Assembly (NCBI RefSeq): GCF_001421505.1
Contig: NZ_LMKL01000001.1
Coordinates: 310,001-374,000, forward strand
Origin: Sphingomonas sp. Leaf17
Lineage (GTDB): Bacteria; Pseudomonadota; Alphaproteobacteria; Sphingomonadales; Sphingomonadaceae
Direction: 5' to 3'
DNA: 64,000 nucleotides
In this document: positions 1 through 8,488 of the stretch, piece by piece
Numbering within the stretch: position 1 is the first letter of the stretch
How the letters are laid out: each line of letters starts with the position of its first letter
The notes under the pieces: model-generated
Databases searched by the model: none
The model's input: the letters and a program-made list of their open reading frames with translations, nothing else
What the model was told of the DNA's origin: nothing
Translations under genes and position numbers: made by a program

Positions 1-1
1 G

Positions 2-2197
2 CGGTCCGGGCTGAGCGTGTCGTATGACCGGCTGCTGATCGCGACCGGGTCCGATCCGTTCATCATCCCCGTCCCCGGCAAGGACCTCCCCGGCGTGATC
101 TCGTTCCGCGACATGGCCGATGTCGACCACATGCTGGAGGCGGCCGGAAAGGGTGGCGCTGCGGTCGTCATCGGTGGCGGGCTGCTCGGACTTGAGGCCG
201 CGCACGGGCTCACGTTGCGGGGCATGAAGGTCACGGTGATCCACCTGATGCCGACGCTAATGGAGCGGCAGCTCGACGAGGCGGCGGGCTGGTTGCTCAA
301 GTCGGCGCTGGAGGCGCGCGGTCAGGTCATCCTGACCGAGGCGAACACGGCCGAGATCGTCGGCGATACCCGCGTCGAGGGCGTGCTGCTGAAAGACGGT
401 ACGCTGATCCCAGCCAGCCTAGTCGTCATGGCGGTCGGCATCCGTCCCTCCGTCGCCCTCGCGCGCGAAGCCGGGCTGGAGATCGGGCGCGGGATCAAGG
501 TCGACGACCATATGGTCACCAGCGACCCGTCGATCCTCGCGGTCGGCGAATGCGTCGAGCATGACGGCAACGTCTACGGCCTCGTCGCGCCCCTGTGGGA
601 CATGTGCCGCGCGCTCGCCGACGGGCTCACCGACAGTCACAGCGGCTATCGCGGATCGGTGACCTCGACCAAGCTGAAGGTCGCCGGGCTCGACGTGTTT
701 TCGGCGGGCGACTTCTCGGGCGGTGCCGGCGCGGAGGATATCGTCCTGCGCGATGCGTCGCGCGGCATCTACAAGCGCGTGGTGGTCAAGGATGACCGGA
801 TCGTCGGCGCGGTGCTGTACGGCGACACCAGCGACGGCGGCTGGTATTTCGACCTGCTCAAGCGCGGCGAGGACATCGCCCCCATCCGCGACATGCTGAT
901 CTTCGGCCAATCCTTCGCTTCGGGAGGGGCGCAAGCGGACCCTAAGGCGGCCGTTGCGGCGCTCTCCGACGATGCGGAGATTTGCGGCTGCAACGGCGTC
1001 ACGAAGGGCAAGGTCGTGGCGTGCATCGGCGCGGGCAACGCGACGCTCGACGCGGTCCGCGCGACCTGCAAGGCGTCCGCATCGTGCGGGTCGTGCACGG
1101 GTCTTGTCGAGACGTTGCTCGCGGTCACGCTCGGCGACGAGTATTCGGGCGAACGTGCGGTGAAGACGGTGTGCAAATGCACCAGCTTCGGCCACGACGA
1201 CGTCCGCCGCGAGATCGTCGCGCAGGGCATGCGATCGATTCCCGAAGTGATGCAGAAGATGAGCTGGTCGACGCCCGATGGGTGTTCGTCGTGCCGCCCT
1301 GCGCTCAACTACTATCTGCTCTGCGCGCTGCCCGGCGAGTACAAGGACGACCAGCAGAGCCGGTTCGTCAACGAACGGCTGCACGCCAACATCCAGAAGG
1401 ACGGCACCTATTCGGTCGTGCCGCGGATGTGGGGCGGCGTGACCAACCCTCGCGAACTGCGCGCGATCGCCGATGTCGTCGAGAAATACGACGCGCCGAT
1501 GGTCAAGGTGACGGGCGGCCAGCGGCTCGACATCTTCGGGATCAGGAAGGAGGATCTGCCCGCGGTTTGGGCCGATCTCAACGCCGCGGGGATGGTCAGC
1601 GGCCATGCGTATGGCAAGAGCTTGCGCACCGTGAAGACGTGCGTCGGGTCCGACTGGTGCCGGTTCGGGACGCAGGATTCGACCGGTCTCGGCGTCAAGG
1701 TCGAGCGGATGACCTGGGGCTCGTGGATGCCGCACAAGTTCAAGATCGCGGTCAGCGGCTGCCCGCGCAACTGCGCCGAGGCGACGATCAAGGATTTCGG
1801 CGTGGTCTGCGTCGACAGCGGCTACGAGCTGTCGGTCGGCGGCAATGGCGGGATCAAGGTCCGCGCGACCGACTTCCTGTGCAAGGTCGCGACCGAGGAC
1901 GAGGCGATGCAGTATTGCGCCGCGTTCATCCAGTTGTACCGCGAGGAAGCGCGCTATCTGGAGCGCACCGCGCCGTGGATCGAACGCGTCGGGGTGGAGT
2001 ATATCCGCGAGCGCATAGCCGAGGATGCGGAGGGGCGCGATGCGCTGGCGGCGCGGTTCCTGTTCTCGCAAACGTTCATGCAGGACGATCCCTGGGCGGC
2101 ACGCGCCGCGGGCGAGCACCGCGAACAGCACGCCCCGATGGCGCGCTTCACCCCCATCGACGGAACGTCCGTCGCTCTCGCGAAGGAAATGGCATGA
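2..2197 (+). CDS. nirB: Nitrite reductase [NAD(P)H] large subunit, 5' end outside window
   Basis: Cytoplasmic assimilatory nitrite reductase that reduces nitrite to ammonium with NAD(P)H, FAD, Fe-S and siroheme. The frame is open to the window edge, and the first part of the FAD domain is missing (family length is about 800-850 residues, about 730 are present). Visible in order: an NAD-binding GGGLLGLEAAHGL segment, BFD-like [2Fe-2S] cysteines (CGCNG and CGSC, then CKC and SSCRP), a ferredoxin-reductase half domain, and the siroheme/4Fe-4S motifs TCVGSDWCRFG and SGCPRNCAEA. It overlaps nirD by 4 bases (ATGA), so translational coupling is likely. A GTG at 17 is only an internal codon. Confidence 0.96.
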   Translation, partial: RSGLSVSYDRLLIATGSDPFIIPVPGKDLPGVISFRDMADVDHMLEAAGKGGAAVVIGGGLLGLEAAHGLTLRGMKVTVIHLMPTLMERQLDEAAGWLLKSALEARGQVILTEANTAEIVGDTRVEGVLLKDGTLIPASLVVMAVGIRPSVALAREAGLEIGRGIKVDDHMVTSDPSILAVGECVEHDGNVYGLVAPLWDMCRALADGLTDSHSGYRGSVTSTKLKVAGLDVFSAGDFSGGAGAEDIVLRDASRGIYKRVVVKDDRIVGAVLYGDTSDGGWYFDLLKRGEDIAPIRDMLIFGQSFASGGAQADPKAAVAALSDDAEICGCNGVTKGKVVACIGAGNATLDAVRATCKASASCGSCTGLVETLLAVTLGDEYSGERAVKTVCKCTSFGHDDVRREIVAQGMRSIPEVMQKMSWSTPDGCSSCRPALNYYLLCALPGEYKDDQQSRFVNERLHANIQKDGTYSVVPRMWGGVTNPRELRAIADVVEKYDAPMVKVTGGQRLDIFGIRKEDLPAVWADLNAAGMVSGHAYGKSLRTVKTCVGSDWCRFGTQDSTGLGVKVERMTWGSWMPHKFKIAVSGCPRNCAEATIKDFGVVCVDSGYELSVGGNGGIKVRATDFLCKVATEDEAMQYCAAFIQLYREEARYLERTAPWIERVGVEYIRERIAEDAEGRDALAARFLFSQTFMQDDPWAARAAGEHREQHAPMARFTPIDGTSVALAKEMA

Positions 2198-2547
2198 CCC
2201 CTGATTTTCTGGCAGGCGAATGGCTCGATATCGGCTGGGTCGACGAGATTCCGGTGCGCGGCAGCCGCACGGTGCAGGTCACCGGCGGCGACGACATCGC
2301 GGTGTTCCGCACCGGCGAGGGCAAGGTGTTCGCGCTCGCCGATCGCTGCCCGCACAAGGGCGGGCGGCTGTCGCAGGGGATCGTTCATGGCGGCGCGGTG
2401 GCATGCCCACTGCACAATTGGCGGATCGCACTGGATACGGGCGAGGCGCTGGGCGAGGACAAGGGCTGTACGCCGGTGATCCCGGTCAAGGTGTCGGGCG
2501 GCAGGGTGCTGATCTGCCGCACTGCAACGATGAAGGCGGCGGCGTGA
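2194..2547 (+). CDS. nirD: Nitrite reductase [NAD(P)H] small subunit (Rieske-type)
   Basis: Protein of 117 residues and of normal length for NirD, the small partner of NirB in nitrite reduction. It has a Rieske-like fold with CPHKGG and CPLHNW, so both Cys-His pairs are kept, which is not the case in every NirD. The start ATG overlaps the nirB stop by four bases. It is followed by a GC-rich palindromic repeat and then nasA, so nirB, nirD, nasA and cobA probably form one nitrogen-assimilation transcript. Confidence 0.95.
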   Translation: MTPDFLAGEWLDIGWVDEIPVRGSRTVQVTGGDDIAVFRTGEGKVFALADRCPHKGGRLSQGIVHGGAVACPLHNWRIALDTGEALGEDKGCTPVIPVKVSGGRVLICRTATMKAAA

Positions 2548-2568
2548 AGGACGCGCTTCACACGACTC

Positions 2569-2684
2569 AAGCCCCTCCCCTTCAGGGGAGGGGTTGGGGG
2601 TGGGGCGTCTCCGCCTCGCAGAGACAATCGAACGTCTGCGCGGCACGCCCCCACCCCAACCCCTCCCCTGAAGGGGAGGGGCTT
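2569..2684. repeat. Long inverted repeat (40-bp arms) between nirD and nasA
   Basis: The left arm 2569-2608 and right arm 2645-2684 are near-perfect reverse complements, and each arm is itself a CCCCTCCCC-TTCA-GGGGAGGGG hairpin. This is the style of dispersed palindromic repeats common in sphingomonad genomes. The right arm ends on the first base of the nasA TTG start and supplies its only purine-rich ribosome-binding sequence. Confidence 0.9.
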
Positions 2685-5281
2685 TGAGCGCGCCCGTCCG
2701 CACGACCTGCGCCTATTGCGGAGTCGGCTGCGGCATCCTCGCGACGCCGACCGGTGAGCGCAGCGTTACGATCAAGGGCGACCCCGACCACCCCGCGAAC
2801 ACCGGCAAGCTCTGTTCGAAGGGCACGCATCTCGGCGAGACGATCGGGCTCGAAGGCCGCCTGCTCCACCCGATGATCGGCCAGCGCCGCGCCACCTGGG
2901 ACAAGGCGCTCGACCTCGTCGCCAGACGCTTCCGCGACACCATCGCGCAGCACGGTCCGAACGGCGTCGCCTTCTATGTCTCCGGCCAGTTGCTGACCGA
3001 GGATTATTACGTCGCCAACAAGCTGATGAAGGGATTCATCGGATCGGCCAATATCGACACCAATTCGCGGCTGTGCATGGCCAGCGCGGTCGCCGGGCAC
3101 ACGCGCGCATTCGGCGAGGATATCGTGCCCGCCGGCTATGAGGATCTCGACGCCGCCGATCTGATCGTGCTGGTCGGGTCGAACACCGCCTGGTGCCACC
3201 CGATCGTCTATCAGCGCATCCGTGCCCGCTGCGATGCCGGCGCGAAGCTGGTCGTGATCGACCCGCGTCGCACCGAAACCGCGGACGAGGCCGACTTCCA
3301 CCTGCCAATCCGCTCCGGCACCGACATCGCGCTGATGAACGGGCTGCTCGCCTGGTGCCGCGACGCGGGTGTGGTCGATCACGACTATCTCGCGCGCCAC
3401 GTCGCGACGCCCGACGGTTTCTGGGACCATCTCGATGAAGGCAGCGACCTGTGGTCGGTGGCGCGCCTCTGCGACGTCCCCCTGCCCGACCTCCGGCGCT
3501 TCTACGAACTTTTCGCCGCTACGCCAAAGACGGTGACGATGTTCAGCCAGGGCGTGAACCAGTCGTTGTCGGGCACCGATCAGGTCAACGCGATCACCAA
3601 CCTCCACCTCGCCACCGGCCGCATCGGCAAGCCCGGCGCGGCCCCCTTCTCGATCACCGGCCAGCCCAATGCGATGGGGGGTCGCGAAGTCGGCGGCCTT
3701 GCCTCTGCCCTCGCCGCGCACATGGATTTCGCGCCCGGCAATGTCGCGCGCGTCGGCCGCTTCTGGGCCGCGCCGAACATGGCGACCAAGCCGGGGCTGA
3801 AGGCGGTCGACCTGTTCCGCGAACTCGGCCACGGCCGCATCAAGGCGATCTGGATCATGGCGACCAACCCCGCCGTGTCGATGCCCGACGCGGCGCGCGT
3901 CCGCGCGGCGCTGGCCGATTGCCCGTTCGTCGTCGTCTCCGACGTGATCGAAACCACCGACACGTCGGTCCACGCGCATGTCCGCCTGCCCGCCGCGGCC
4001 TGGGGCGAGAAGGACGGCACCGTCACCAATTCCGACCGCACGATCAGCCGCCAGCGCGCGTTCATGGCCGCGCCGGGCGAAGCGAAACCCGATTGGTGGA
4101 TCGTGTCGCAGGTCGCGCGACGGATGGGGTGGAAAACCGCGTTCGCCTATGACCGCCCGGCCGAAATCTGGCGCGAGCATTGCCGCCTGTCGGCTTATGA
4201 GAACAACGGCACGCGGCTGTTCGCGCTGCCCGGCCATGCCGCCCGGGGCAATGCCGACTATGACGCGATGGCACCGTTCCGCTGGGGCGGCACGCCATTC
4301 GCGGACGGCCGTTTCCCGACACCCGACGGCCGCGCGCGGCTGGTGCCGGTCGTGCAGAAGCCGGTGGCGGCACCGCTGACCCAATGGCCGATGACGCTCA
4401 ACACCGGGCGCTACCGCGACCAGTGGCACACCATGACCCGCACCGGCCTGTCGCCGAAACTTGCGCGCCACCGCGAGGAACCTCTGGTCGAGATCCACCC
4501 CGATGATGCCGCGCGGCTGGGGATCGTCGAGGGCGGCCTGGCGCGCGTGACGACGCCGCAGGGCGACAGCCTGTTCCGCGCGCACGTCGTCGCGACCCAG
4601 CGGACCGGCGAATTGTTCGTGCCCATCCACTGGACCGACCGGACCGCGACCGGCGGCCGCACCGGGCTGCTCCCCCGCCCGCTCGCCGATCCGGTGTCGG
4701 GCCAGCCGGGCTTCAAGTCGACCCCCGTGCGGATTGAACCGGTCGTCAGCGAATGGCGCGGCTTCGTCGTCATGCGCGGCGAACTGGACCGCCGCCCGGA
4801 CTGCCTGTGGGCAACGCGCGTCGCGGTCCCATGCGGCACCGCATGGGATATGGCGGGCAACGGCGACGCCGCCGCGCTGGACGCGCTGCTGCCGAAGGGC
4901 CAGCGGATCGAGGCGATCGACGCCGCGCGCGGCAGTCGCCGGATCGCGATCCTCCAGGACGGACGGCTGTCCGCCGCGCTGTTCGTCACGCGCGACGGCA
5001 CGCTCCCGCCCCGCGACTGGCTGGTCACGCAACTGGCACAGGCGGTTGCCGCCCCGACGGTGCTCGCGGGGCGAGGACCGGGCGTGCAGGTCGATCGCGG
5101 ACCGATCGTCTGCACCTGTTTCGACGTCGGGCTGACGACCATCCTCGCCGCGATCGCCGACCAGCAGCTGGCCGACGTGCCAGCGATCGGCGCGGCGCTG
5201 GGGGCCGGCACGAATTGCGGTTCCTGCCGCCCCGCCCTCGCCAAACTCCTCGCTACCGAAGGATTGACCGATGTCGCATGA
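2684..5281 (+). CDS. nasA: Assimilatory nitrate reductase catalytic subunit
   Basis: Molybdopterin-guanine-dinucleotide enzyme of 865 residues that reduces nitrate to nitrite for the NirBD step encoded just upstream. The N-terminal 4Fe-4S motif is CAYCGVGCG (Cys9, 12, 16) with the fourth Cys in GKLCSKG. The molybdopterin oxidoreductase core and dinucleotide-binding domain follow. The C-terminus carries a BFD-like [2Fe-2S] domain (CTCF near residue 810 and NCGSCRPA near 845), as in NasA/NarB-type enzymes with an extra cluster. The start is a TTG at 2684, because homologues begin only a few residues before the first Cys. The Shine-Dalgarno is the GGGGAGGGG of the inverted repeat. It overlaps cobA by 11 bases. 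Confidence 0.95.
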   Translation: MSAPVRTTCAYCGVGCGILATPTGERSVTIKGDPDHPANTGKLCSKGTHLGETIGLEGRLLHPMIGQRRATWDKALDLVARRFRDTIAQHGPNGVAFYVSGQLLTEDYYVANKLMKGFIGSANIDTNSRLCMASAVAGHTRAFGEDIVPAGYEDLDAADLIVLVGSNTAWCHPIVYQRIRARCDAGAKLVVIDPRRTETADEADFHLPIRSGTDIALMNGLLAWCRDAGVVDHDYLARHVATPDGFWDHLDEGSDLWSVARLCDVPLPDLRRFYELFAATPKTVTMFSQGVNQSLSGTDQVNAITNLHLATGRIGKPGAAPFSITGQPNAMGGREVGGLASALAAHMDFAPGNVARVGRFWAAPNMATKPGLKAVDLFRELGHGRIKAIWIMATNPAVSMPDAARVRAALADCPFVVVSDVIETTDTSVHAHVRLPAAAWGEKDGTVTNSDRTISRQRAFMAAPGEAKPDWWIVSQVARRMGWKTAFAYDRPAEIWREHCRLSAYENNGTRLFALPGHAARGNADYDAMAPFRWGGTPFADGRFPTPDGRARLVPVVQKPVAAPLTQWPMTLNTGRYRDQWHTMTRTGLSPKLARHREEPLVEIHPDDAARLGIVEGGLARVTTPQGDSLFRAHVVATQRTGELFVPIHWTDRTATGGRTGLLPRPLADPVSGQPGFKSTPVRIEPVVSEWRGFVVMRGELDRRPDCLWATRVAVPCGTAWDMAGNGDAAALDALLPKGQRIEAIDAARGSRRIAILQDGRLSAALFVTRDGTLPPRDWLVTQLAQAVAAPTVLAGRGPGVQVDRGPIVCTCFDVGLTTILAAIADQQLADVPAIGAALGAGTNCGSCRPALAKLLATEGLTDVA

Positions 5282-6068
5282 CTTTCAACCCGGCACGGTA
5301 TGGCTGGTCGGTGCCGGCCCCGGCGATCCCGATCTGCTGACGCGGAAAGCCGAAAGACTGCTCGCCGCGGCCGACATCGTGTTCTTCGACGCGCTGGTCG
5401 GTCCAGCGATCCTCGCGCTCGTTTCCCCTGCCACGAAACTGGTCGGCGTTGGCAAGCGATCCGGCCGGCATTCAAAGGACCAGGGGTCGATCAATGCGCT
5501 GCTGGCCGCCGCCGCGAAGGCCGGCAAGCGGGTCGTGCGCCTGAAGGGCGGCGACCCCTCGATCTTCGGCCGCTCTACCGAGGAGATCGACCACCTCGCC
5601 GCCAACGGCATCCCGGTCCGGATCTGTCCCGGCATCACCGCCGCCAGCGCCGCTGCGGCCTCCGCCGGTGCCTCGCTGACGCTGCGCGGGCTGGCCCGCA
5701 AACTCACCTTCGTCACCGCGCACGCCCGCGCCGGCGAGGCGCTCGACCTCGACTGGACCGCGCTGGCCGCATCCGACGCGACGCTTGCCATCTACATGGG
5801 CCGCGCCGCCGCCGCCGAGATCGCGCGCAACCTGATCGCCGCCGGCCGCGCGCCCGACACCGCCGTGATGGTGGCGGTCAACGTCTCCCTCCCCGACGAG
5901 CGAATCATCCGTGGCCGATTGTCCGCGCTCGCGTTCCTGGTCGAAACGATCAGCGACAGCGATCCATCGTTGCTGCTGATCGGCGAAGCCGTTGCCGCCG
6001 CTGGTAATGAACGCACGGTCTATTCCGGCGAGGGGGCGATGCGGGTCGCGCTCGCGGATCGGATCTGA
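5271..6068 (+). CDS. cobA: Uroporphyrinogen-III C-methyltransferase
   Basis: SUMT of 265 residues. It methylates uroporphyrinogen III twice with S-adenosylmethionine to precorrin-2, the precursor of siroheme (needed by NirB) and cobalamin. The tetrapyrrole methylase signature VGAGPGDPDLLT is at residues 11-22, followed by RLKGGDPSIFGR and the GITAASAAAA loop. It is the single-domain form without the CysG oxidase/chelatase half, so siroheme completion must be encoded elsewhere. An AAGGA lies 8 bases before the ATG inside the nasA end, and it is the last gene of the operon. Confidence 0.95.
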   Translation: MSHDFQPGTVWLVGAGPGDPDLLTRKAERLLAAADIVFFDALVGPAILALVSPATKLVGVGKRSGRHSKDQGSINALLAAAAKAGKRVVRLKGGDPSIFGRSTEEIDHLAANGIPVRICPGITAASAAAASAGASLTLRGLARKLTFVTAHARAGEALDLDWTALAASDATLAIYMGRAAAAEIARNLIAAGRAPDTAVMVAVNVSLPDERIIRGRLSALAFLVETISDSDPSLLLIGEAVAAAGNERTVYSGEGAMRVALADRI

Positions 6069-6206
6069 CGCAGGTCCGGCCTGCACCAGCACCGATCAAT
6101 GGCCTCCAGCGATCGGAAGCGCGGGATGGGCAATCGACCAACAATGGTCCGGCTATTCGCACCCGCGCGAACGGCGTCCCGTGAGACGCCGGCAGTGCCC
6201 GAATAC

Positions 6207-6246
6207 AAAAAAGCCTCAGCAACGCGACGCGTTACCAAGGCTTTTT
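6207..6246 (-). terminator. Intrinsic terminator after tRNA-Val
   Basis: An AAAAAGCCT ... AGGCTTTTTT hairpin lies immediately downstream of the tRNA on the minus strand. The A/T flanks on both sides make it usable in both directions, so it could also stop read-through from cobA. Confidence 0.8.
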
Positions 6247-6247
6247 A

Positions 6248-6322
6248 TGGTGGGCGTGGCAAGGATTGAACTTGCGACCCCTGCGATGTCAACACAGTGC
6301 TCTACCACTGAGCTACACGCCC
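6248..6322 (-). tRNA. tRNA-Val (anticodon GAC)
   Basis: The 75-nt cloverleaf on the minus strand has acceptor GGGCGTG/CACGCCC, D arm GCTC...GAGC, anticodon stem CTGTG/CGCAG with loop TTGACAT (anticodon GAC), a 5-nt variable loop, T arm GCAAG-TTCAATC-CTTGC and an encoded CCA end. Confidence 0.97.
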
Positions 6323-6355
6323 TCAAAGGTCAGACCCTGCGGCCTGAGGTTGGGG

Positions 6356-6384
6356 GCTTTAGACGTCGGATTTTTTCCGCGCAA
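6356..6384 (-). promoter_or_regulatory. Probable sigma-70 promoter of tRNA-Val
   Basis: On the minus strand TTGCGC (6384-6379), a 17-bp spacer and TAAAGC (6361-6356) stand about 35 bases before the mature tRNA 5' end. The match to consensus is moderate. Confidence 0.4.
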
Positions 6385-6400
6385 GCCCCCAAATCACAAA

Positions 6401-6778
6401 TCAGCTCAGGCCGGTCGCCGTCCCCACCTCGAACATGCGATCGACCTCCAGCACCAGGTCGCGCAGGTGGAAGGGCTTGGACAGCACGCGGGCCTGCGGC
6501 ATCGCCTTGCCCGCCTTCAGCGTGACCGCGGCAAAGCCGGTGATGAACATCACGCGCAGGTCGGCGCACATCTCGCCGGCCTTCTGCGCCAGTTCGATGC
6601 CGTCCATTTCGGGCATGACGATATCGGTCAGCAACAGGTCGAACCGCTCCGTTTCCAGCAGCGGAATGGCGGCGGTGCCCCGGTCGACCGCACTGACACT
6701 GTAGCCGGAGCGTTCGAGCGCGCGCGTCAGATATTCGCGCATCACCTGGTCGTCCTCGGCAAGAAGGATCTTTATCAT
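6401..6778 (-). CDS. cpdR: CpdR-like single-domain response regulator
   Basis: Stand-alone receiver domain of about 125 residues. It closely resembles Caulobacter CpdR, which in its unphosphorylated form primes ClpXP for regulated proteolysis in the cell cycle. Visible: acidic pocket AEDD, phospho-acceptor Asp52 in LLLTDIVMPEMDGIEL, switch region MFITGFAAV and the conserved tail SKPFHLRDLV. No output domain is present. Two adjacent ATGs (6781 and 6778) follow an AGGA. The second gives the canonical MIKILLAEDD start, and a longer form from 6805 lacks support. It is divergent from the amidohydrolase gene. Confidence 0.88.
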   Translation of the reverse strand: MIKILLAEDDQVMREYLTRALERSGYSVSAVDRGTAAIPLLETERFDLLLTDIVMPEMDGIELAQKAGEMCADLRVMFITGFAAVTLKAGKAMPQARVLSKPFHLRDLVLEVDRMFEVGTATGLS

Positions 6779-6882
6779 CATCGGTCCTGTAGTTCGCGAA
6801 GCCATGCGTACCCCGGCAGCGGTTAAGATTTCCAGTCCGCACGTTGCCCGACGACGCCGCCACGCCTACGCTTCGTCGCATA

Positions 6883-7731
6883 ATGGCACGCAATTTCGAT
6901 CAGTTGGGCGATGCGGTTCCGGCCAGTCCGGTCGTCCTGTCGGTGCCGCACGCGGGGCGCGACTATCCCCCGGCGCTCACCGACCTGCTGCGGGTGCCGG
7001 TGGCGGCGTTGCTGCCGCTGGAGGATCGCCATGTCGATGCGGTCGCGCGTGCGGCGCGTACCACGCAGACCCTGCTGGTGCAGCGCACGCCGCGCGCCTG
7101 GATCGACCTGAACCGGGGCGAGGATGATCGCGACCCGATGATCGACGATGGGGCCGCGCCGGTCGCCTTGCCCCTGCGGTCCGTCAAGGTGCGCAGCGGC
7201 CTTGGGCTGGTGCCGCGCCGCGTCGCGGGGGCAGGAGAGGTGTGGCGCAGGCGGCTGTCCGCGCCCGAGGTGATGACGCGGATCGTCGACGACCACCGCC
7301 CCTATCATCAGGCCGTGTCGGCGGCGCTGGCCGCGGCGTGGCGACGGTTCGGGATCGCCGTGCTGCTCGACATCCATTCGATGCCGCCGCTGGGCGCACC
7401 GGACGATGCCCCGCGCGTGGTGCTGGGCGACCGCTTCGGCCGGTCGGCGGCGAACCGGCTGGTGCGCGCCGCCGCCGGCGTGATTCGCGAAACCGGCCTG
7501 AAGCCGGCGTTCAACGCGCCCTATGCCGGTGGCCATATGCTCGATCGCCATGCCCGACCGCGTCTGGGGGTTCACGGGATCCAGCTGGAGCTGGATCGCG
7601 GACTCTATCTCGATGCGGCGCTGGACGGGATCGGCCCCGGGCTGGCGGCGACTGCTACGCTGGTCGGGCGGATCATCGTCGCGCTGGAGGATGCGGCGCT
7701 GGGCCTCGCCCTGCCCCACGCCGCGGAATAG
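6883..7731 (+). CDS. N-formylglutamate amidohydrolase family protein
   Basis: Cytoplasmic metal-dependent amidohydrolase of the FGase family, which releases glutamate and formate from N-formyl-L-glutamate at the end of one histidine degradation route. About 282 residues. Family motifs seen: VPHAGRDYP, EDRHVDAV, WIDLNRGEDDRDP, LLDIHSMPP and GGHMLDRH. The ATG at 6883 is preferred; an upstream in-frame TTG at 6844 would run into the divergent promoter region. No other hut genes are nearby, so a role in another N-formyl or N-acyl amino-acid reaction is possible. Confidence 0.85.
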   Translation: MARNFDQLGDAVPASPVVLSVPHAGRDYPPALTDLLRVPVAALLPLEDRHVDAVARAARTTQTLLVQRTPRAWIDLNRGEDDRDPMIDDGAAPVALPLRSVKVRSGLGLVPRRVAGAGEVWRRRLSAPEVMTRIVDDHRPYHQAVSAALAAAWRRFGIAVLLDIHSMPPLGAPDDAPRVVLGDRFGRSAANRLVRAAAGVIRETGLKPAFNAPYAGGHMLDRHARPRLGVHGIQLELDRGLYLDAALDGIGPGLAATATLVGRIIVALEDAALGLALPHAAE

Positions 7732-7749
7732 CCCGCCGCATCCACGCAT

Positions 7750-7781
7750 AAAAAACCACCCCGTACCGAAGTACGGAGTGG
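7750..7781 (-). terminator. UUCG-loop intrinsic terminator
   Basis: CCACTCCGTAC-TTCG-GTACGGGGTGG followed by TTTTTT on the minus strand, with one G-T wobble in the stem. It ends the candidate sRNA and would also terminate read-through from the cytochrome b561 gene. Confidence 0.85.
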
Positions 7782-7855
7782 CCAAGGTTCAGGGAGGAGA
7801 TACGCCCGGAGGCGTATCATACGGGTCGCGAAAGGGGGGGACACGACGCCGTACG
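7750..7855 (-). ncRNA. Candidate small RNA with anti-Shine-Dalgarno loop
   Basis: Minus-strand transcript of about 105 nt inferred from its own promoter and terminator. Elements in order: a C-rich 5' part (seven C near 7840-7834), an 8-bp hairpin GATACGCC-TCCG-GGCGTATC (7818-7799), a single-stranded CTCCTCCCT (7799-7791), and a terminator hairpin with an 11-bp stem and TTCG loop (7781-7756) ending in six T. CU-rich single-stranded loops of this kind pair with ribosome-binding sites in known alphaproteobacterial sRNAs. The function is inferred and the transcript has not been seen. Confidence 0.6.
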
Positions 7856-7860
7856 CATCA

Positions 7861-7888
7861 AATATAGGCCGGCTATTTTTGGCTTCAA
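7861..7888 (-). promoter_or_regulatory. Sigma-70-like promoter of the candidate sRNA
   Basis: On the minus strand TTGAAG (7888-7883), a 16-bp spacer and TATATT (7866-7861). The predicted start is near 7855. It is unusually AT-rich for this window and lies just after the cytochrome b561 stop. Confidence 0.6.
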
Positions 7889-7909
7889 CCAGAATGCGAC
7901 GAAAAAATA

Positions 7910-8461
7910 TCAGGGCTGACGACGCGCCGGCATCATCCGCGACAACACCCCATCGCGCAGGATGAAATGGTGGCGCAAAGCCGCTGCGACATGCAGACCG
8001 ACAAGGGCCAGCATCAGCCAGCCGAGCACCTCATGCGCCTCGTGCCCGACCCCGGACAGGTTCGGCGCGATCGGCAGATACGGCACATCGAACAGCCCGA
8101 ACCAGTCCAGCCCACGCCGCTGCGCCCCCGACACCATCATCCACCCGGTGACCGGCATCACGATCAGCAATGCATACAGCACCCAGTGCGTGAGATGGGC
8201 GATCCCGCGTTCGATGGCGGACAGCGCGGCGGGCAGCGGCGGCGGGCGATGCGCCAGCCGCCACACGACCCGCCCGGCGGTCAGCACCAGCACCGTCAGA
8301 CCGATCGACTTGTGCAGGCCCATGGCCCCGGCCAGCCCGGACAGCAGCGATTCGTGCAGCAGGCCGATCGCCAGATTGGCGATCACGAGCACCGCGATGG
8401 TCCAGTGAAATGCAATCGCGACGTGTGAATAGCGTGCGTTCCGGTCCATCGGGATGCTCAT
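7910..8461 (-). CDS. Cytochrome b561 family protein
   Basis: Inner-membrane di-heme electron carrier of the bacterial CybB type, 183 residues with about four membrane helices. Candidate heme ligands are His in HVAIAFHW, GLHKSIG, HLTHWVL, GVGHEAHE and GLHVAAALRHH. It probably oxidises quinol and passes electrons to superoxide or periplasmic acceptors; the partner is unknown. The ATG at 8461 follows a GAGG-containing leader, and an internal ATG at 8449 is possible. It follows the SapC gene in the same direction by 27 bases, so co-transcription is possible. Confidence 0.88.
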   Translation of the reverse strand: MSIPMDRNARYSHVAIAFHWTIAVLVIANLAIGLLHESLLSGLAGAMGLHKSIGLTVLVLTAGRVVWRLAHRPPPLPAALSAIERGIAHLTHWVLYALLIVMPVTGWMMVSGAQRRGLDWFGLFDVPYLPIAPNLSGVGHEAHEVLGWLMLALVGLHVAAALRHHFILRDGVLSRMMPARRQP

Positions 8462-8488
8462 GGTCGTTGCCTCGTCGATGCCGGTGAA

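Noticed and set aside
2569..2684. The inverted repeat as an attenuator or transposon end
   Set aside because: No transposase or target-site duplication is seen and there is no T run after it; described as a dispersed repeat instead.
2582..5032. Long minus-strand frame opposite nasA
   Set aside because: Antisense frame kept open by codon bias of the MoCo enzyme gene; no recognisable domain or ribosome-binding site.
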